Source: an uncultured Clostridium sp.
GTDB lineage: Bacteria; Bacillota; Clostridia; TANB77; CAG-508
Direction of reading: 5' to 3'
Assembly (NCBI GenBank): GCA_902492105.1
Contig: CABUKD010000019.1
Coordinates: 1-36,886 of the forward strand
Length of the DNA stretch: 36,886 bases
Shown: positions 16,542 to 24,175 of the stretch, in pieces
Position numbering within the stretch: position 1 is the first letter of the stretch
Layout of the letters: every line of letters starts with the position of its first letter
Program-made: the position numbers and the translations under genes
The notes under the pieces: model-generated
Seen by the model: the letters and a program-made list of their open reading frames with translations, nothing else
Database searches by the model: none
What the model was told of the DNA's origin: nothing

Positions 16542-17030
16542 ATGACACCAAAGGAGAAAAAAATAATTTTTACAATTGTAGGAATTATGCTACTTATTTT
16601 AATTATTGTAATTTGTGTAAAAAGTTTTGGAAATGGAGGTAAAAATGATAATTTAAATACACCAGCAACCAATACTGCTACACAAAATGAGGAAAAGTAT
16701 GTTACAGAATTAAATGATGGTACAAAATTAAACAACAGTAATGACCTTCAAAGTGTAAAAACTTATAAAACATTAGAAATTAGCAATGTTCAATTTACTA
16801 GTAATTCAAATGGTAACAGTACTTTCTTAGCTGATGTTAAAAATGTAGGAACCACAGCTACTCAGCCAGAGGTTGTAAAATTAACATTACTAGGAGAAAA
16901 TGGAGAAGTTATTGCAGAATTAAGTCCAGTACTTCCAGCATTACAACCTGGACAAACAGATCAACTTAATGCAATGGCTACTGGAGATATTGTTAATGCA
17001 AAAGACTACAAAATAGAAGCAAAACAATAA
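16542..17030 (+). CDS. Membrane-anchored protein with FxLYD-like extracellular domain
   Basis: The 162-residue product has a basic start, one membrane helix (about 8-28, IIFTIVGIMLLILIIVIC) and a Thr/Asn-rich linker (30-70). A beta-sandwich-like domain (about 72-160) contains LEISNVQF, FLADVKNVG, GENGEVIAELSPVLPALQPGQ and a final KDYKIEA. This pattern resembles FxLYD-type extracytoplasmic domains of Firmicutes, whose function is unknown. The domain should lie outside the cell. The ATG at 16542 directly follows AAAGGAGG, so an upstream GTG at 16524 is not used. It is a single-gene unit between a good promoter and a terminator. Confidence 0.75.
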   Translation: MTPKEKKIIFTIVGIMLLILIIVICVKSFGNGGKNDNLNTPATNTATQNEEKYVTELNDGTKLNNSNDLQSVKTYKTLEISNVQFTSNSNGNSTFLADVKNVGTTATQPEVVKLTLLGENGEVIAELSPVLPALQPGQTDQLNAMATGDIVNAKDYKIEAKQ

Positions 17031-17106
17031 AAATAGAGTAATGTAAATTCAAATCTTATACAAATTTTGAAATTTGGAATTAAAAGTTAAATTTTAAAGA
17101 ATAATA

Positions 17107-17136
17107 AAAACTGAAGAAATTAAATCTTCAGTTTTT
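17107..17136 (+). terminator. Intrinsic terminator after the membrane protein gene
   Basis: AAAACTGAAGA (17107-17117) pairs with TCTTCAGTTTT (17125-17135) around a seven-base loop, and the T-run continues to 17136. The flanking A- and T-runs make it potentially bidirectional, so it may also stop the minus-strand transcript from 18169. Confidence 0.88.
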
Positions 17137-17221
17137 TATGTCGAAAGAATCAATTTATTTAAATTTAATCAATTTCATATTCATGAATTGTGGCGAAAAC
17201 AGAACAAAAATATAGAAAAAA

Positions 17222-18169
17222 TTATTGAATTTTTAAATAAAAATAATTATTTTCTAACTCTTTTTCAAAGCTATAACTACCATCATAAATACTTTCTGTA
17301 TTATCTTCACTTTGCAAAGGAATGTCTAAATTAACATGATAAATATATTCTTCTTTCAATTGATTGATAACATGTATGGTAAAAGTAATCGTATTTTTGA
17401 TATCAGAAAGAGGAATCCCTGCTCTTTTTAATAAACTACCATCAAAGGTCAAAGGAGTATTAATATTGGTAATAGAAGCATTTGTTTTACAATGATAATT
17501 CCAATAACGAAAAGTAAGAGGTAAAGTAAGATATTTATCAACAGTAGGCTCGGTAAATGTGGTACTACTATTTATTATTTGACTAGCATCATCTACAATT
17601 TGAAAAGAAATTTTTTCATTTTGTTGCTGTACCGTAGATTGCTCTTCTGCTTCTAGTTTTCCAAATTGTGATAAAGGAAGATAGCTTAAAGTAATGTTTT
17701 TACTATTAGTATCAGTGTAAGAATTATTACTATTGGCAAACTGTATTTGATCAATATAAATTTGAGAAATGGTATTTTTAGGAGTACGTTCTATTGTAAT
17801 CTCATTTCCACCAGAAGTCACATTATTTACATGAATACTAAGAAAAAGTGCTATATCTGTATATTGACTAACATCTAAATCCCACATAGCCCTATTTTCA
17901 GCATTGTTTGTGGCAGTAGCACTACTATAACAATAAATTTTTTCTAAAGAAACAAGAGGATTCTCTTTGATACTTGCAATTTTTTCAACTTCTTTTTCAA
18001 AATTTCTTTTTCCCATCCAATTTGTAATTAAATAAAAAAATAAGACAAAAATAACTATCATGCAAACTAACAGTAGTAGCAATAATAGCCAATGCTTTTT
18101 TAAAAAAAATAATAAATTGGAATTAGAACTTTTCTTATTTTCTTTCTTTGATTTTTCTTTCGCTTTCAT
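17222..18169 (-). CDS. Membrane protein of unknown function, one N-terminal helix
   Basis: I do not recognise a family. The 315-residue product begins with a very lysine-rich 18 residues, followed by one hydrophobic helix (about 27-49, starting WLLLLLLL). A long hydrophilic, Asn/Ser/Thr-rich region (50-315), probably outside the cell, then alternates short beta-like strands. Only three cysteines are present and no catalytic pattern stands out. GGTGAT precedes the ATG at 18169. It is a single gene on the minus strand, facing the FxLYD-like membrane protein gene, and both share the terminator at 17107-17136. The promoter at 18198-18226 is good. Base composition is like the neighbours. Confidence 0.8.
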   Translation of the reverse strand: MKAKEKSKKENKKSSNSNLLFFLKKHWLLLLLLLVCMIVIFVLFFYLITNWMGKRNFEKEVEKIASIKENPLVSLEKIYCYSSATATNNAENRAMWDLDVSQYTDIALFLSIHVNNVTSGGNEITIERTPKNTISQIYIDQIQFANSNNSYTDTNSKNITLSYLPLSQFGKLEAEEQSTVQQQNEKISFQIVDDASQIINSSTTFTEPTVDKYLTLPLTFRYWNYHCKTNASITNINTPLTFDGSLLKRAGIPLSDIKNTITFTIHVINQLKEEYIYHVNLDIPLQSEDNTESIYDGSYSFEKELENNYFYLKIQ

Positions 18170-18197
18170 TTTATCACCATATACTTATAATAATTTC

Positions 18198-18226
18198 ACA
18201 ATATCATAACAAAATAAAAAATGCAA
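18198..18226 (-). promoter_or_regulatory. Promoter of the minus-strand membrane protein gene
   Basis: On the minus strand, TTGCAT (18226-18221) and TATTGT (18203-18198) are 17 bp apart, with TGA before the -10. Transcription would begin near 18191, about 22 bases before the ATG. Confidence 0.6.
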
Positions 18227-18321
18227 GTATAAAAATACAAATAAATGGGATTAATAAATAAGAAAACAAAAGAAAATAAGAGATATCCTTTCTTCTTGAA
18301 TAAAATTGGAAGAAAAAACAT

Positions 18322-18350
18322 TTGCAATACATAAAAAAATATGCTAAGAT
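18322..18350 (+). promoter_or_regulatory. Promoter of the probable 6S RNA
   Basis: TTGCAA (18322-18327), a 17-bp spacer and TAAGAT (18345-18350) with a TGC extension give a strong promoter. The predicted start near 18357 is directly before the structured RNA and no open reading frame follows. Confidence 0.7.
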
Positions 18351-18365
18351 ATTAATAACAAATAA

Positions 18366-18572
18366 ATAGAATTTATTTTTCCCTGCATAGTACGTGTAGA
18401 CTGGAATTTTAGAACCAACAAATTTAAAAAGGGAGTCCGCCTTTGAATGTGGCGTGTATGCTTATTTATTTTTAAATAAGAAACCCAGAAGCATTCAACA
18501 AGACACCCACCTGTGAAAACAGGTCCTTAAAATTTCATTCACCTTACGGCTAAAGCGGGGTATTTTGTTGTG
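18366..18572 (+). ncRNA. ssrS: Probable 6S RNA
   Basis: The 502-bp gap before prmC carries a strong promoter and then about 200 bases without an open frame that fold into one long irregular hairpin. TTCCCTGC (18380-18387) pairs with GCGGGGTA at its end. GAATTTTA pairs with TTAAAATTTC, GTGG-GTGT with ACACCCAC, and ACCTGT closes on ACAGGT with a GAAA loop. A terminal stem, an open middle and branched apical helices are the 6S RNA plan; 6S binds the housekeeping polymerase holoenzyme. Stretches such as GAACCAACAAATTTAAAAAGG and ACACCCACCTG look like clostridial 6S RNAs from memory. The ends are approximate. A covariance-model search (RF00013) would decide. Confidence 0.7.
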
Positions 18573-18596
18573 TTTTATTAAAAATCATGATATAAT
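18568..18596 (+). promoter_or_regulatory. prmC promoter
   Basis: TTGTGT (18568-18573), a 17-bp spacer and a perfect TATAAT (18591-18596) preceded by TGA. The -35 overlaps the 3' edge of the probable 6S RNA. The start near 18603 leaves a leader of about 70 bases. Confidence 0.6.
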
Positions 18597-18671
18597 TTGA
18601 AAAAGCGACAAAAAGCTTTCAAAAAATAGAATAATGAAGAAAGCAAAATAGAAAAATAAAAGTGAGAACAC

Positions 18672-19526
18672 ATGAATCAAAAAGAACTATATTTATGGGG
18701 AAAGAGTGAATTGGAGAAAATACCAATACAAGAAGCCTCTATTAAAACAAGAAAATTATTAGAATTCGTTTTAAAACAAACAAGAAGTCAAATGATTTGT
18801 AATGAATTAGAAGAAGTAAGTTTAGAAAAACAAAAAGAATATGAAAAACAAATAGAAAAAATAAAACAAGGAATGCCTATACAATATATTACTCATGTAC
18901 AAGAATTTATGGGCTTAGAATTTTATGTGGATGAAAATGTGTTAATTCCACAACCAGACACAGAAGTAGTAGTGGAAACAGCTATACAATTTATCAATGA
19001 CAGCAACACAGAAATTTGTATCTTAGATTTATGTACAGGTAGTGGTTGTATAGGAATATCTATTGCTAAAAACATAAAAAATGCTAGAGTAGTTTTAAGC
19101 GATATACAAGAAAAATCTTTAGCAATAGCACAAAAAAATGCTATACAAAATAAAGTGGAAAAGAATATCAAAATGGTACAATCTAATTTATTTGAAAAAC
19201 TAAAGAACTACCAATTTGATACGATTGTATCCAACCCACCATATATTGAAACAAGTGAAATAGCAACACTATCGAAAGAGGTACAACAAGAACCAAAAAT
19301 TGCCTTAGATGGAGGAGAAGATGGACTTTTCTTCTATAATAAAATTTTAAAAGAAGCGTCCTCCTATCTAAAATCAAAAGGTTATTTAGTTTTAGAAATT
19401 GGATACAACCAAGCAAATGCTATTTTAAAAATAGCAGAGCAAACGAAAAAGTGGAAAATAGTTACATTACAGGCTATTAAAGATTTAGGCGGTAATGATA
19501 GAGTTTTAGTATTTCAGAAAAATTGA
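18672..19526 (+). CDS. prmC: Release factor glutamine methyltransferase
   Basis: PrmC (HemK) methylates the glutamine of the GGQ motif in release factors RF1 and RF2. The 284-residue protein has the N-terminal helical domain (about 1-75), the start of the methyltransferase with LIPQPDTEVVVE (family LIPRPETE), the SAM-binding LDLCTGSGCIGIS, and the glutamine-binding NPPY motif (188-191). The usual EPxxALDGGxDGL motif appears as EPKIALDGGEDGL. GTGAG lies before the ATG. The common neighbour prfA is not adjacent. It has its own promoter and is followed by whiA after 83 bp. Confidence 0.95.
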   Translation: MNQKELYLWGKSELEKIPIQEASIKTRKLLEFVLKQTRSQMICNELEEVSLEKQKEYEKQIEKIKQGMPIQYITHVQEFMGLEFYVDENVLIPQPDTEVVVETAIQFINDSNTEICILDLCTGSGCIGISIAKNIKNARVVLSDIQEKSLAIAQKNAIQNKVEKNIKMVQSNLFEKLKNYQFDTIVSNPPYIETSEIATLSKEVQQEPKIALDGGEDGLFFYNKILKEASSYLKSKGYLVLEIGYNQANAILKIAEQTKKWKIVTLQAIKDLGGNDRVLVFQKN

Positions 19527-19609
19527 AGAATAAGAGTGCAACATGTATAAAAATAAAAAACATAGAAGAAAATTAATAAAAAATAAAAGATAAATAAGTG
19601 AGGGAAGAG

Positions 19610-20512
19610 ATGTCTTTTTCTAGTGAAGTAAAAGAAGAACTTAGTAAACTTACCAATTTAGCCAACAAACAAATGGTAAAATATGAATTCTTAGGTTACC
19701 TTTTTACCAGTTCTGTAGGATTAGAAAAAAGCAAGCTAAAATTTACAACTGAAAATGAGTATAATATTAATCGTTTTAGCAAATTAATTAGCAATTTACA
19801 ATATCAAAATTATGAAATTGAAATGATAGGAAAAAATTTTTGCATTACTTTAAATCAGAAATTAGAGTTACCAGAAGTTTCTTATCAAGAAAATAAAATT
19901 GTGATAAATCAAGAAATAGTAGAAAAAATGATAAAAGAGGATGAAGCTTTGGCAAAAGCACTAGTAAGAGGGTGCTTTTTAGGAGGGGGTTCTATTACAA
20001 ACCCTAAAAATACTTATCATTTAGAAATTCATTTTTCGGAACAAAAAAATGTAGGAATGATAGAAAATATTTTAACCTATTACGAAATTACCTTTGGAAA
20101 AATGAAAAAAACGAGAAGTTTTTCTTTATATATGAAAGATGGAGATGAAATTTCTAAATTTTTAGCACTAATTGGTGCCAGCCGTTCTGTGTTAAAATTT
20201 GAAGAAATAAGAGTTTACCGTGATATTAGAAATCAGGTAAATCGAAAGGTAAATTGTGAAACTGCTAATTTAAATAAAACCGTAAATGCAGCTTTGCAAC
20301 AAATAGAAAATATTCAATATTTACAATCTATAGGAAAGCTAGCAAAACTATCCGAACCATTACAAGAAATTGCAAAAGCAAGACTAGAAAATCCAGAAGC
20401 TTCCTTAACAGAGTTAGGAAATATGCTAGTAAAACCAATTGGAAAGTCTGGCGTAAACCATAGATTTCAAGCAATAGAAAAAATAGTGGAAGAATTAAAA
20501 TCAAAAAAATAA
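19610..20512 (+). CDS. whiA: WhiA-family DNA-binding protein
   Basis: WhiA combines a degenerate LAGLIDADG homing-endonuclease fold with a C-terminal helix-turn-helix; in actinobacteria it is a sporulation regulator, and in Firmicutes it affects division and chromosome segregation. The 300-residue protein shows SFSSEVKEELSKL at the start, the LAGLIDADG-like VRGCFLGGGSI at about 120-130, and the C-terminal helix-turn-helix near ASLTELGNMLVKPIGKSGV. The ATG at 19610 follows AGGGAAG, so a GTG at 19598 is rejected. The usual partners rapZ and yvcK are absent here; whiA stands between prmC and hemW, nine bases from the latter. Confidence 0.94.
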   Translation: MSFSSEVKEELSKLTNLANKQMVKYEFLGYLFTSSVGLEKSKLKFTTENEYNINRFSKLISNLQYQNYEIEMIGKNFCITLNQKLELPEVSYQENKIVINQEIVEKMIKEDEALAKALVRGCFLGGGSITNPKNTYHLEIHFSEQKNVGMIENILTYYEITFGKMKKTRSFSLYMKDGDEISKFLALIGASRSVLKFEEIRVYRDIRNQVNRKVNCETANLNKTVNAALQQIENIQYLQSIGKLAKLSEPLQEIAKARLENPEASLTELGNMLVKPIGKSGVNHRFQAIEKIVEELKSKK

Positions 20513-20521
20513 TAGGGAAGG

Positions 20522-21703
20522 ATGAAAAACTTGAAGCAAAAAGAAATAGGAATTTATGTACATATTCCGTTCTGCAAAAGAAAATGTAATTATTGTGATT
20601 TTTGTTCTTATGAAAATAAAGAAAATTTTATCCCAGAATATATAAAATATTTACTACAAGAAATTCAAGAAGTGGGAGAAGCAAATCAAAAAGATGCTGA
20701 GTCTAACTTAGATGATTTATTTTTAGTAAAAACCATTTATATTGGAGGAGGAACACCTTCTTTTATAGATAGTAGTTATATTGTACAAATTTTAGAAACT
20801 ATACAACAATATTACAAAGTAGATAATCAAGCAGAAATTACGATAGAAGTAAACCCAGGAACAGTTAATATAGAAAAATTAGGAGATTATAAAAAGGCAG
20901 GAGTTAACCGTTTAAGTATAGGATTGCAATCTACTCATGAACATTTATTAAAAACTATAGGAAGAATTCATGGGTATTACGATTTTTTAGATACTTATCG
21001 TTTTGCAAGAGAAGCGGGATTTCAAAATATCAATGTAGATCTTATGATTGGCTTACCAGACCAAACCATTTTGGAAGTGGAAGACAGTTTAGATGAAATA
21101 ATTTCTTTAGAGCCAGAACATGTTTCGGTTTATTCTCTTATTGTAGAAGAAAATACAAAATTACAAAAGCAGATAGAAGATGGTACTTTAAAACTTCCAG
21201 AAGAAGAGTTAGAAAGAAATATGTATTGGAAAGTAAAAGAAAAGTTAGAACAAAATGACTATATTCATTATGAGATTTCTAACTTTGCAAAGGAGAAACA
21301 TGAATCCAAACATAACATGGATTGTTGGAATCAAAAAGAATATATTGGTTTTGGAGTAGCTGCTCATTCTTATACCAATGGAGTTCGCTATTCTAATGTA
21401 GAAACCATAGAAGAATATATTCACAATTTTAAAATAGGAAAACAAGAAGATAACTTTGTCTTTTATGAAAAACAGACTATTACCGCAAAGCAAAAAGAAT
21501 ATATGCTCTTAGGTTTAAGAAAAATTCAAGGAGTTAGTATACAAGAATTTAAAAATAAATTTGTAGAAAATCCTATTTATTTGTATCATACAGAATTAGA
21601 AAAATTAGTTAATGAAGAATTATTAGAAATAGATGGAGATTGGATAAAATTAACTAAAAAAGGTTTGGACTTAGCAAATTTAGTTTGGGAAGAGTTTGTA
21701 TAA
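20522..21703 (+). CDS. hemW: HemW-type radical SAM protein
   Basis: This 393-residue protein is a coproporphyrinogen oxidase-like radical SAM enzyme of the HemW type, a heme-binding chaperone rather than a true HemN. The cluster motif CKRKCNYCDF places the iron-sulfur cysteines at 18, 22 and 25. YIGGGTPSF, EVNPGTV, GLQS and NVDLMIGLPDQT follow, and a winged-helix end (about 310-393) completes the family layout. Two starts are possible: ATG at 20522, directly after GGGAAGG, or TTG at 20531, which has better spacing and removes three residues. It probably belongs to the whiA transcript. No heme pathway genes are nearby. Confidence 0.93.
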   Translation: MKNLKQKEIGIYVHIPFCKRKCNYCDFCSYENKENFIPEYIKYLLQEIQEVGEANQKDAESNLDDLFLVKTIYIGGGTPSFIDSSYIVQILETIQQYYKVDNQAEITIEVNPGTVNIEKLGDYKKAGVNRLSIGLQSTHEHLLKTIGRIHGYYDFLDTYRFAREAGFQNINVDLMIGLPDQTILEVEDSLDEIISLEPEHVSVYSLIVEENTKLQKQIEDGTLKLPEEELERNMYWKVKEKLEQNDYIHYEISNFAKEKHESKHNMDCWNQKEYIGFGVAAHSYTNGVRYSNVETIEEYIHNFKIGKQEDNFVFYEKQTITAKQKEYMLLGLRKIQGVSIQEFKNKFVENPIYLYHTELEKLVNEELLEIDGDWIKLTKKGLDLANLVWEEFV

Positions 21704-21731
21704 TGAAAATCAAGAAAAAATTAAAAAACAC

Positions 21732-21760
21732 TTGTATTTCTTAAAAAACTCATGTATAAT
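21732..21760 (+). promoter_or_regulatory. Promoter of the frameshifted small membrane protein gene
   Basis: TTGTAT (21732-21737), a 17-bp spacer ending in TG, and a perfect TATAAT (21755-21760). The start is near 21767, about 47 bases before the ATG, with a strong GGAGGAG in between. Confidence 0.68.
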
Positions 21761-21813
21761 TTTTTTATCAAGACATAAATATAGAAATATAGAAAATAAT
21801 GGAGGAGAAAAGT

Positions 21814-22112
21814 ATGGAAGAAGATAACAATCCAATTCAAGAAAATGGTGCAAGCCAAAATGTAAACCAAAATAATAATGGAGTTAAAAAAGTAAATACT
21901 TATGGGGTAATTAGCTATTAGTAGGATTACTTATTGCAGGTCTACCATGTGGAATTGTAGCTCTTATTACTGGTATTATAGGACTTGTTAAATTCAACAA
22001 AGCAACAGAAAAATTGAAAGGTTTTGCTATTGCAGGTATCGTAATAGGTGTATTTGATATTGTTGCCGTTTTACTAAATGTAGTATTACAAGTTATGCAA
22101 TTAACAGCTTAA
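21814..22112 (+). pseudogene. Small DUF4190-like membrane protein, frameshifted
   Basis: Translation from ATG 21814 (behind GGAGGAG) gives an Asn/Gln-rich start that runs NNGVKKVNTYGVIS and then meets TAG at 21919-21921. The frame starting at TTA 21918 continues at once with LVGLLIAGLPCGIVALI and a second hydrophobic helix (GFAIAGIVIGVFDIVAVLL) to TAA at 22110-22112. Together they make about 99 residues, with a polar N-terminus and two membrane helices joined by a short KFNKATEKLK loop, as in DUF4190-type proteins. A single lost base near 21916 explains the break. No slippery heptamer is present. The promoter, ribosome binding site and terminator are intact, so the loss is recent or a sequencing error. 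Confidence 0.68.
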
Positions 22113-22215
22113 GGGTAAAAATTAGAATTTAATTCTAAATTACCCATATTTAAAAGAAAAAAGATATTTTTACAAATTAAAACATAAAAATTTAAACTTA
22201 AAATCTAAAAAATAT

Positions 22216-22260
22216 AAACTGTAGAATGAACTAAATTCATTCTACAGTTTATTTAGTTTT
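22216..22260 (+). terminator. Intrinsic terminator before the hrcA operon
   Basis: AAACTGTAGAATGAA (22216-22230) and TTCATTCTACAGTTT (22236-22250) form a perfect 15-bp stem with a five-base loop, followed by a T-rich ATTTAGTTTT. It ends the small membrane protein transcript and insulates the heat-shock promoter. Confidence 0.85.
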
Positions 22261-22282
22261 CACAAAAAATTCACACAACTTT

Positions 22283-22309
22283 TTAGCAATAACTATTGAC
22301 AATTGCTAA
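22283..22309 (+). promoter_or_regulatory. CIRCE-like operator 1
   Basis: TTAGCAATA (22283-22291), nine bases, then AATTGCTAA (22301-22309). The outer TTAGCA/TGCTAA and the exact nine-base spacing are those of CIRCE, the HrcA binding site, although the inner bases differ from CACTC/GAGTG. The -35 TTGACA (22296-22301) lies inside it. Confidence 0.6.
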
Positions 22310-22324
22310 AAATGGATATAATAT
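22296..22324 (+). promoter_or_regulatory. hrcA operon promoter
   Basis: A perfect -35, TTGACA (22296-22301), is followed by either TATAAT (22317-22322, spacer 15) or TAATAT (22319-22324, spacer 17). It lies between two CIRCE-type operators, as expected for the autoregulated chaperone operon. Confidence 0.75.
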
Positions 22325-22333
22325 ATAGAAAGT

Positions 22334-22360
22334 TTAGCAGACAAAAACAAAGAGTGCTAA
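22334..22360 (+). promoter_or_regulatory. CIRCE operator 2
   Basis: TTAGCAGAC (22334-22342), nine bases, then GAGTGCTAA (22352-22360). The right arm is the exact CIRCE consensus; the left arm keeps TTAGCA. It sits just after the predicted transcription start, where bound HrcA would block transcription. Confidence 0.85.
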
Positions 22361-22398
22361 AAACATCTATCCCATCTAAAAAAGAGGTGAAATTCTAA

Positions 22399-23403
22399 AT
22401 GTTAGATGAAAGAAAAAAGAGAATTTTACAAGCTATTATTGATGAGTACATTAGTACAGCAGAGCCTGTAAGTTCAGGGGCTTTAGTACAAAAATATGGG
22501 TTAGATTGTAGCAGTGCAACCATTAGAAACGAAATGGCAGAATTAGAAAAAGGAGGATACTTAGACAAACCTCATACTTCTAGTGGTAGAGTTCCATCAG
22601 CACAAGGCTACAGATTGTATGTAGATGAATTATTAAAAGAAGATGATATTAGCTTAGAAGAAATTAGGTATATTCAATCTAAACTAGAAACAAGGGTAAA
22701 TGAAATTGAGGAATTAACCAAAATTGCTACAAATACTTTATCAGAAGTAACTCATTATACTTCGGTTTCTGTAGGACCAAAAACAAATTTGCAAAACATT
22801 GAAGAAGTAAAATTTGTTTTACTAGGGCAAAGAATGCTTATGGCAGTTATTCTAACCGATACAGGAATTATCAAAGAAACCATTATTAAATTTGATGAAG
22901 ATATTACAGAAGAGCAAGTAAGTACTTTAAATTTCATCTTTAATAACAAATTAAAAGGAAAACCAATAGAAGCAATTGATAAACCTCTAGAAGAATACAT
23001 CTTTTCTGAAATGAATTATAGTTTAAAAGTAATTAAGCCAATCATGGAGCAATTAGATAGAGTAATTAATGAAGACAGTAATTTTTACTTAGAAGGAGCT
23101 AACAAATCTTTTGAATTACCAGAATTTAAGAGTTTAGAAGTTGCTAAAAACTTTATTAACTTAATTGATACAAAAGAAATTATGCTAGATTTATTAAATA
23201 CTGGTTTTGCAAAAGATATCAATGTATATATTGGCGACGAAAATGATAATGAACAATTAAAAGACTTTAGTGTTATTACCTTTAAACATCGATATCAAAA
23301 TAAAGATTTAGGAACTATTGGAATTATAGGACCAAAAAGAATGGATTATTCTAAAGTAATTTCAGTTATGAAATATATTAGTAAAAAATTAAATGGAAAG
23401 TGA
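22399..23403 (+). CDS. hrcA: Heat-inducible repressor HrcA
   Basis: HrcA represses the dnaK (and usually groE) operons by binding CIRCE, its folding being assisted by GroEL. The 334-residue protein has the N-terminal winged helix (1-75: RKKRILQAIIDEY, SSATIRNEMAELE, TSSGRVPSAQGYR) and a GAF-like dimerisation domain (about 100-330) ending VITFKHRYQNKDLGTIGIIGPKRMDYSKV. AAAGAGGTG stands before the ATG. It is the first gene of hrcA-grpE-dnaK-dnaJ, with two CIRCE-type sites upstream, so it controls itself and the chaperones. grpE starts 12 bp after its stop. Confidence 0.97.
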   Translation: MLDERKKRILQAIIDEYISTAEPVSSGALVQKYGLDCSSATIRNEMAELEKGGYLDKPHTSSGRVPSAQGYRLYVDELLKEDDISLEEIRYIQSKLETRVNEIEELTKIATNTLSEVTHYTSVSVGPKTNLQNIEEVKFVLLGQRMLMAVILTDTGIIKETIIKFDEDITEEQVSTLNFIFNNKLKGKPIEAIDKPLEEYIFSEMNYSLKVIKPIMEQLDRVINEDSNFYLEGANKSFELPEFKSLEVAKNFINLIDTKEIMLDLLNTGFAKDINVYIGDENDNEQLKDFSVITFKHRYQNKDLGTIGIIGPKRMDYSKVISVMKYISKKLNGK

Positions 23404-23415
23404 GGAAAGTGTTAA

Positions 23416-23949
23416 GTGGAAAAAGAAAAGAAAAATCAACAAGAACAAGAAAAAAAGAGCAGTATGACAGAGGAAAATAAGCAAAACGTAGATGAAAAAA
23501 TAGAAGCAAATAAAAAAGTAGAAACATTAAAAATTCAGTTAGAAGAAACAGAAGACAGGTTAAAAAGAGTGGCAGCTGAATTTGACAATTATAAGAAAAG
23601 AAGTGCCAAAGAAAAAACAGAGTTGTACAATTCTATTATGGCAGATGTAGTTTCTAACTTTTTACCAGTAATTGATAATTTAGAAAAAGCTGTAGAAGTA
23701 GAAACAAAAGATGAAGAATACAAAAAAGGAATAGAACTTGTATTAAAACAATTTCAAGATGTCCTTTTAAGCAATGGAGTGCAAGCTATTGAAGCAGTAG
23801 GACAAACATTTGACCCAGAGTTTCATGAAGCAGTAAGTAGTGTGCAAGATGATACCAAGGGTGAAAAAGAAATTGTACAAGAATACAGAAAGGGCTATAA
23901 AATAGGTAATAGAGTTATTAGACATTCTATGGTTATTGTAGCAAACTAA
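23416..23949 (+). CDS. grpE: Nucleotide exchange factor GrpE
   Basis: GrpE releases ADP from DnaK to complete the chaperone cycle in the cytoplasm. The 177-residue protein starts with a charged, disordered 30 residues and continues with the long coiled coil (about 32-95, ending FDNYKKRSAKEK). The beta domain closes it (about 120-177, with VGQTFDPEFHEAV and YRKGYKIGNRVIRHSMVIVA). The start is GTG at 23416, with GAGGAAAG upstream and no nearer ATG. The order and spacing show translation from the hrcA transcript. A 226-bp gap with inverted-repeat element C separates it from dnaK. Confidence 0.96.
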   Translation: MEKEKKNQQEQEKKSSMTEENKQNVDEKIEANKKVETLKIQLEETEDRLKRVAAEFDNYKKRSAKEKTELYNSIMADVVSNFLPVIDNLEKAVEVETKDEEYKKGIELVLKQFQDVLLSNGVQAIEAVGQTFDPEFHEAVSSVQDDTKGEKEIVQEYRKGYKIGNRVIRHSMVIVAN

Positions 23950-23995
23950 GATTTTAATTTTTATTTATATATAAATTTTTAATTTATGATGTAGT

Positions 23996-24138
23996 GATAG
24001 AATATTTTATTTGTCAGGTGCCGCGCAGCGACCAAACGAAACCGTAAGGTTGAGTGCGATTGGAGCAGCCGACATACTAGTTTTTTTAAAATTAGGAGGC
24101 TGCGACCAGCAAGGCACCAGAAAATAAAATATTCTATC
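23996..24138. repeat. Long inverted-repeat intergenic element C
   Basis: A 143-bp element lies between grpE and dnaK. The left arm GATAGAATATTTTATTT (23996-24012) and the right arm ending at 24138 are complementary over 17 bp. The stem resumes in GGTGCC (24017-24022) with GGCACC (24113-24118) after a small internal loop, and then in CGCAGC/GCTGCG. The core is strikingly GC-rich against the AT-rich surroundings and also offers AGCAGCC/GGCTGC pairing. Architecture resembles elements A and B while arm sequence does not. It would form a large hairpin within the heat-shock mRNA. Confidence 0.82.
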
Positions 24139-24175
24139 AATAGAAAAAATTCAAATTTAGAAAGGAAGATTTATT

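Noticed and set aside
16430..16642. 70-residue plus-strand open frame overlapping the membrane protein gene
   Set aside because: It covers the promoter and runs out of frame through a better supported gene that has AAAGGAGG before its ATG.
21907..21921. Programmed -1 frameshifting in the small membrane protein gene
   Set aside because: The other frame has a stop (TAG) just upstream, leaving only two codons for the shift, and no slippery heptamer occurs there.
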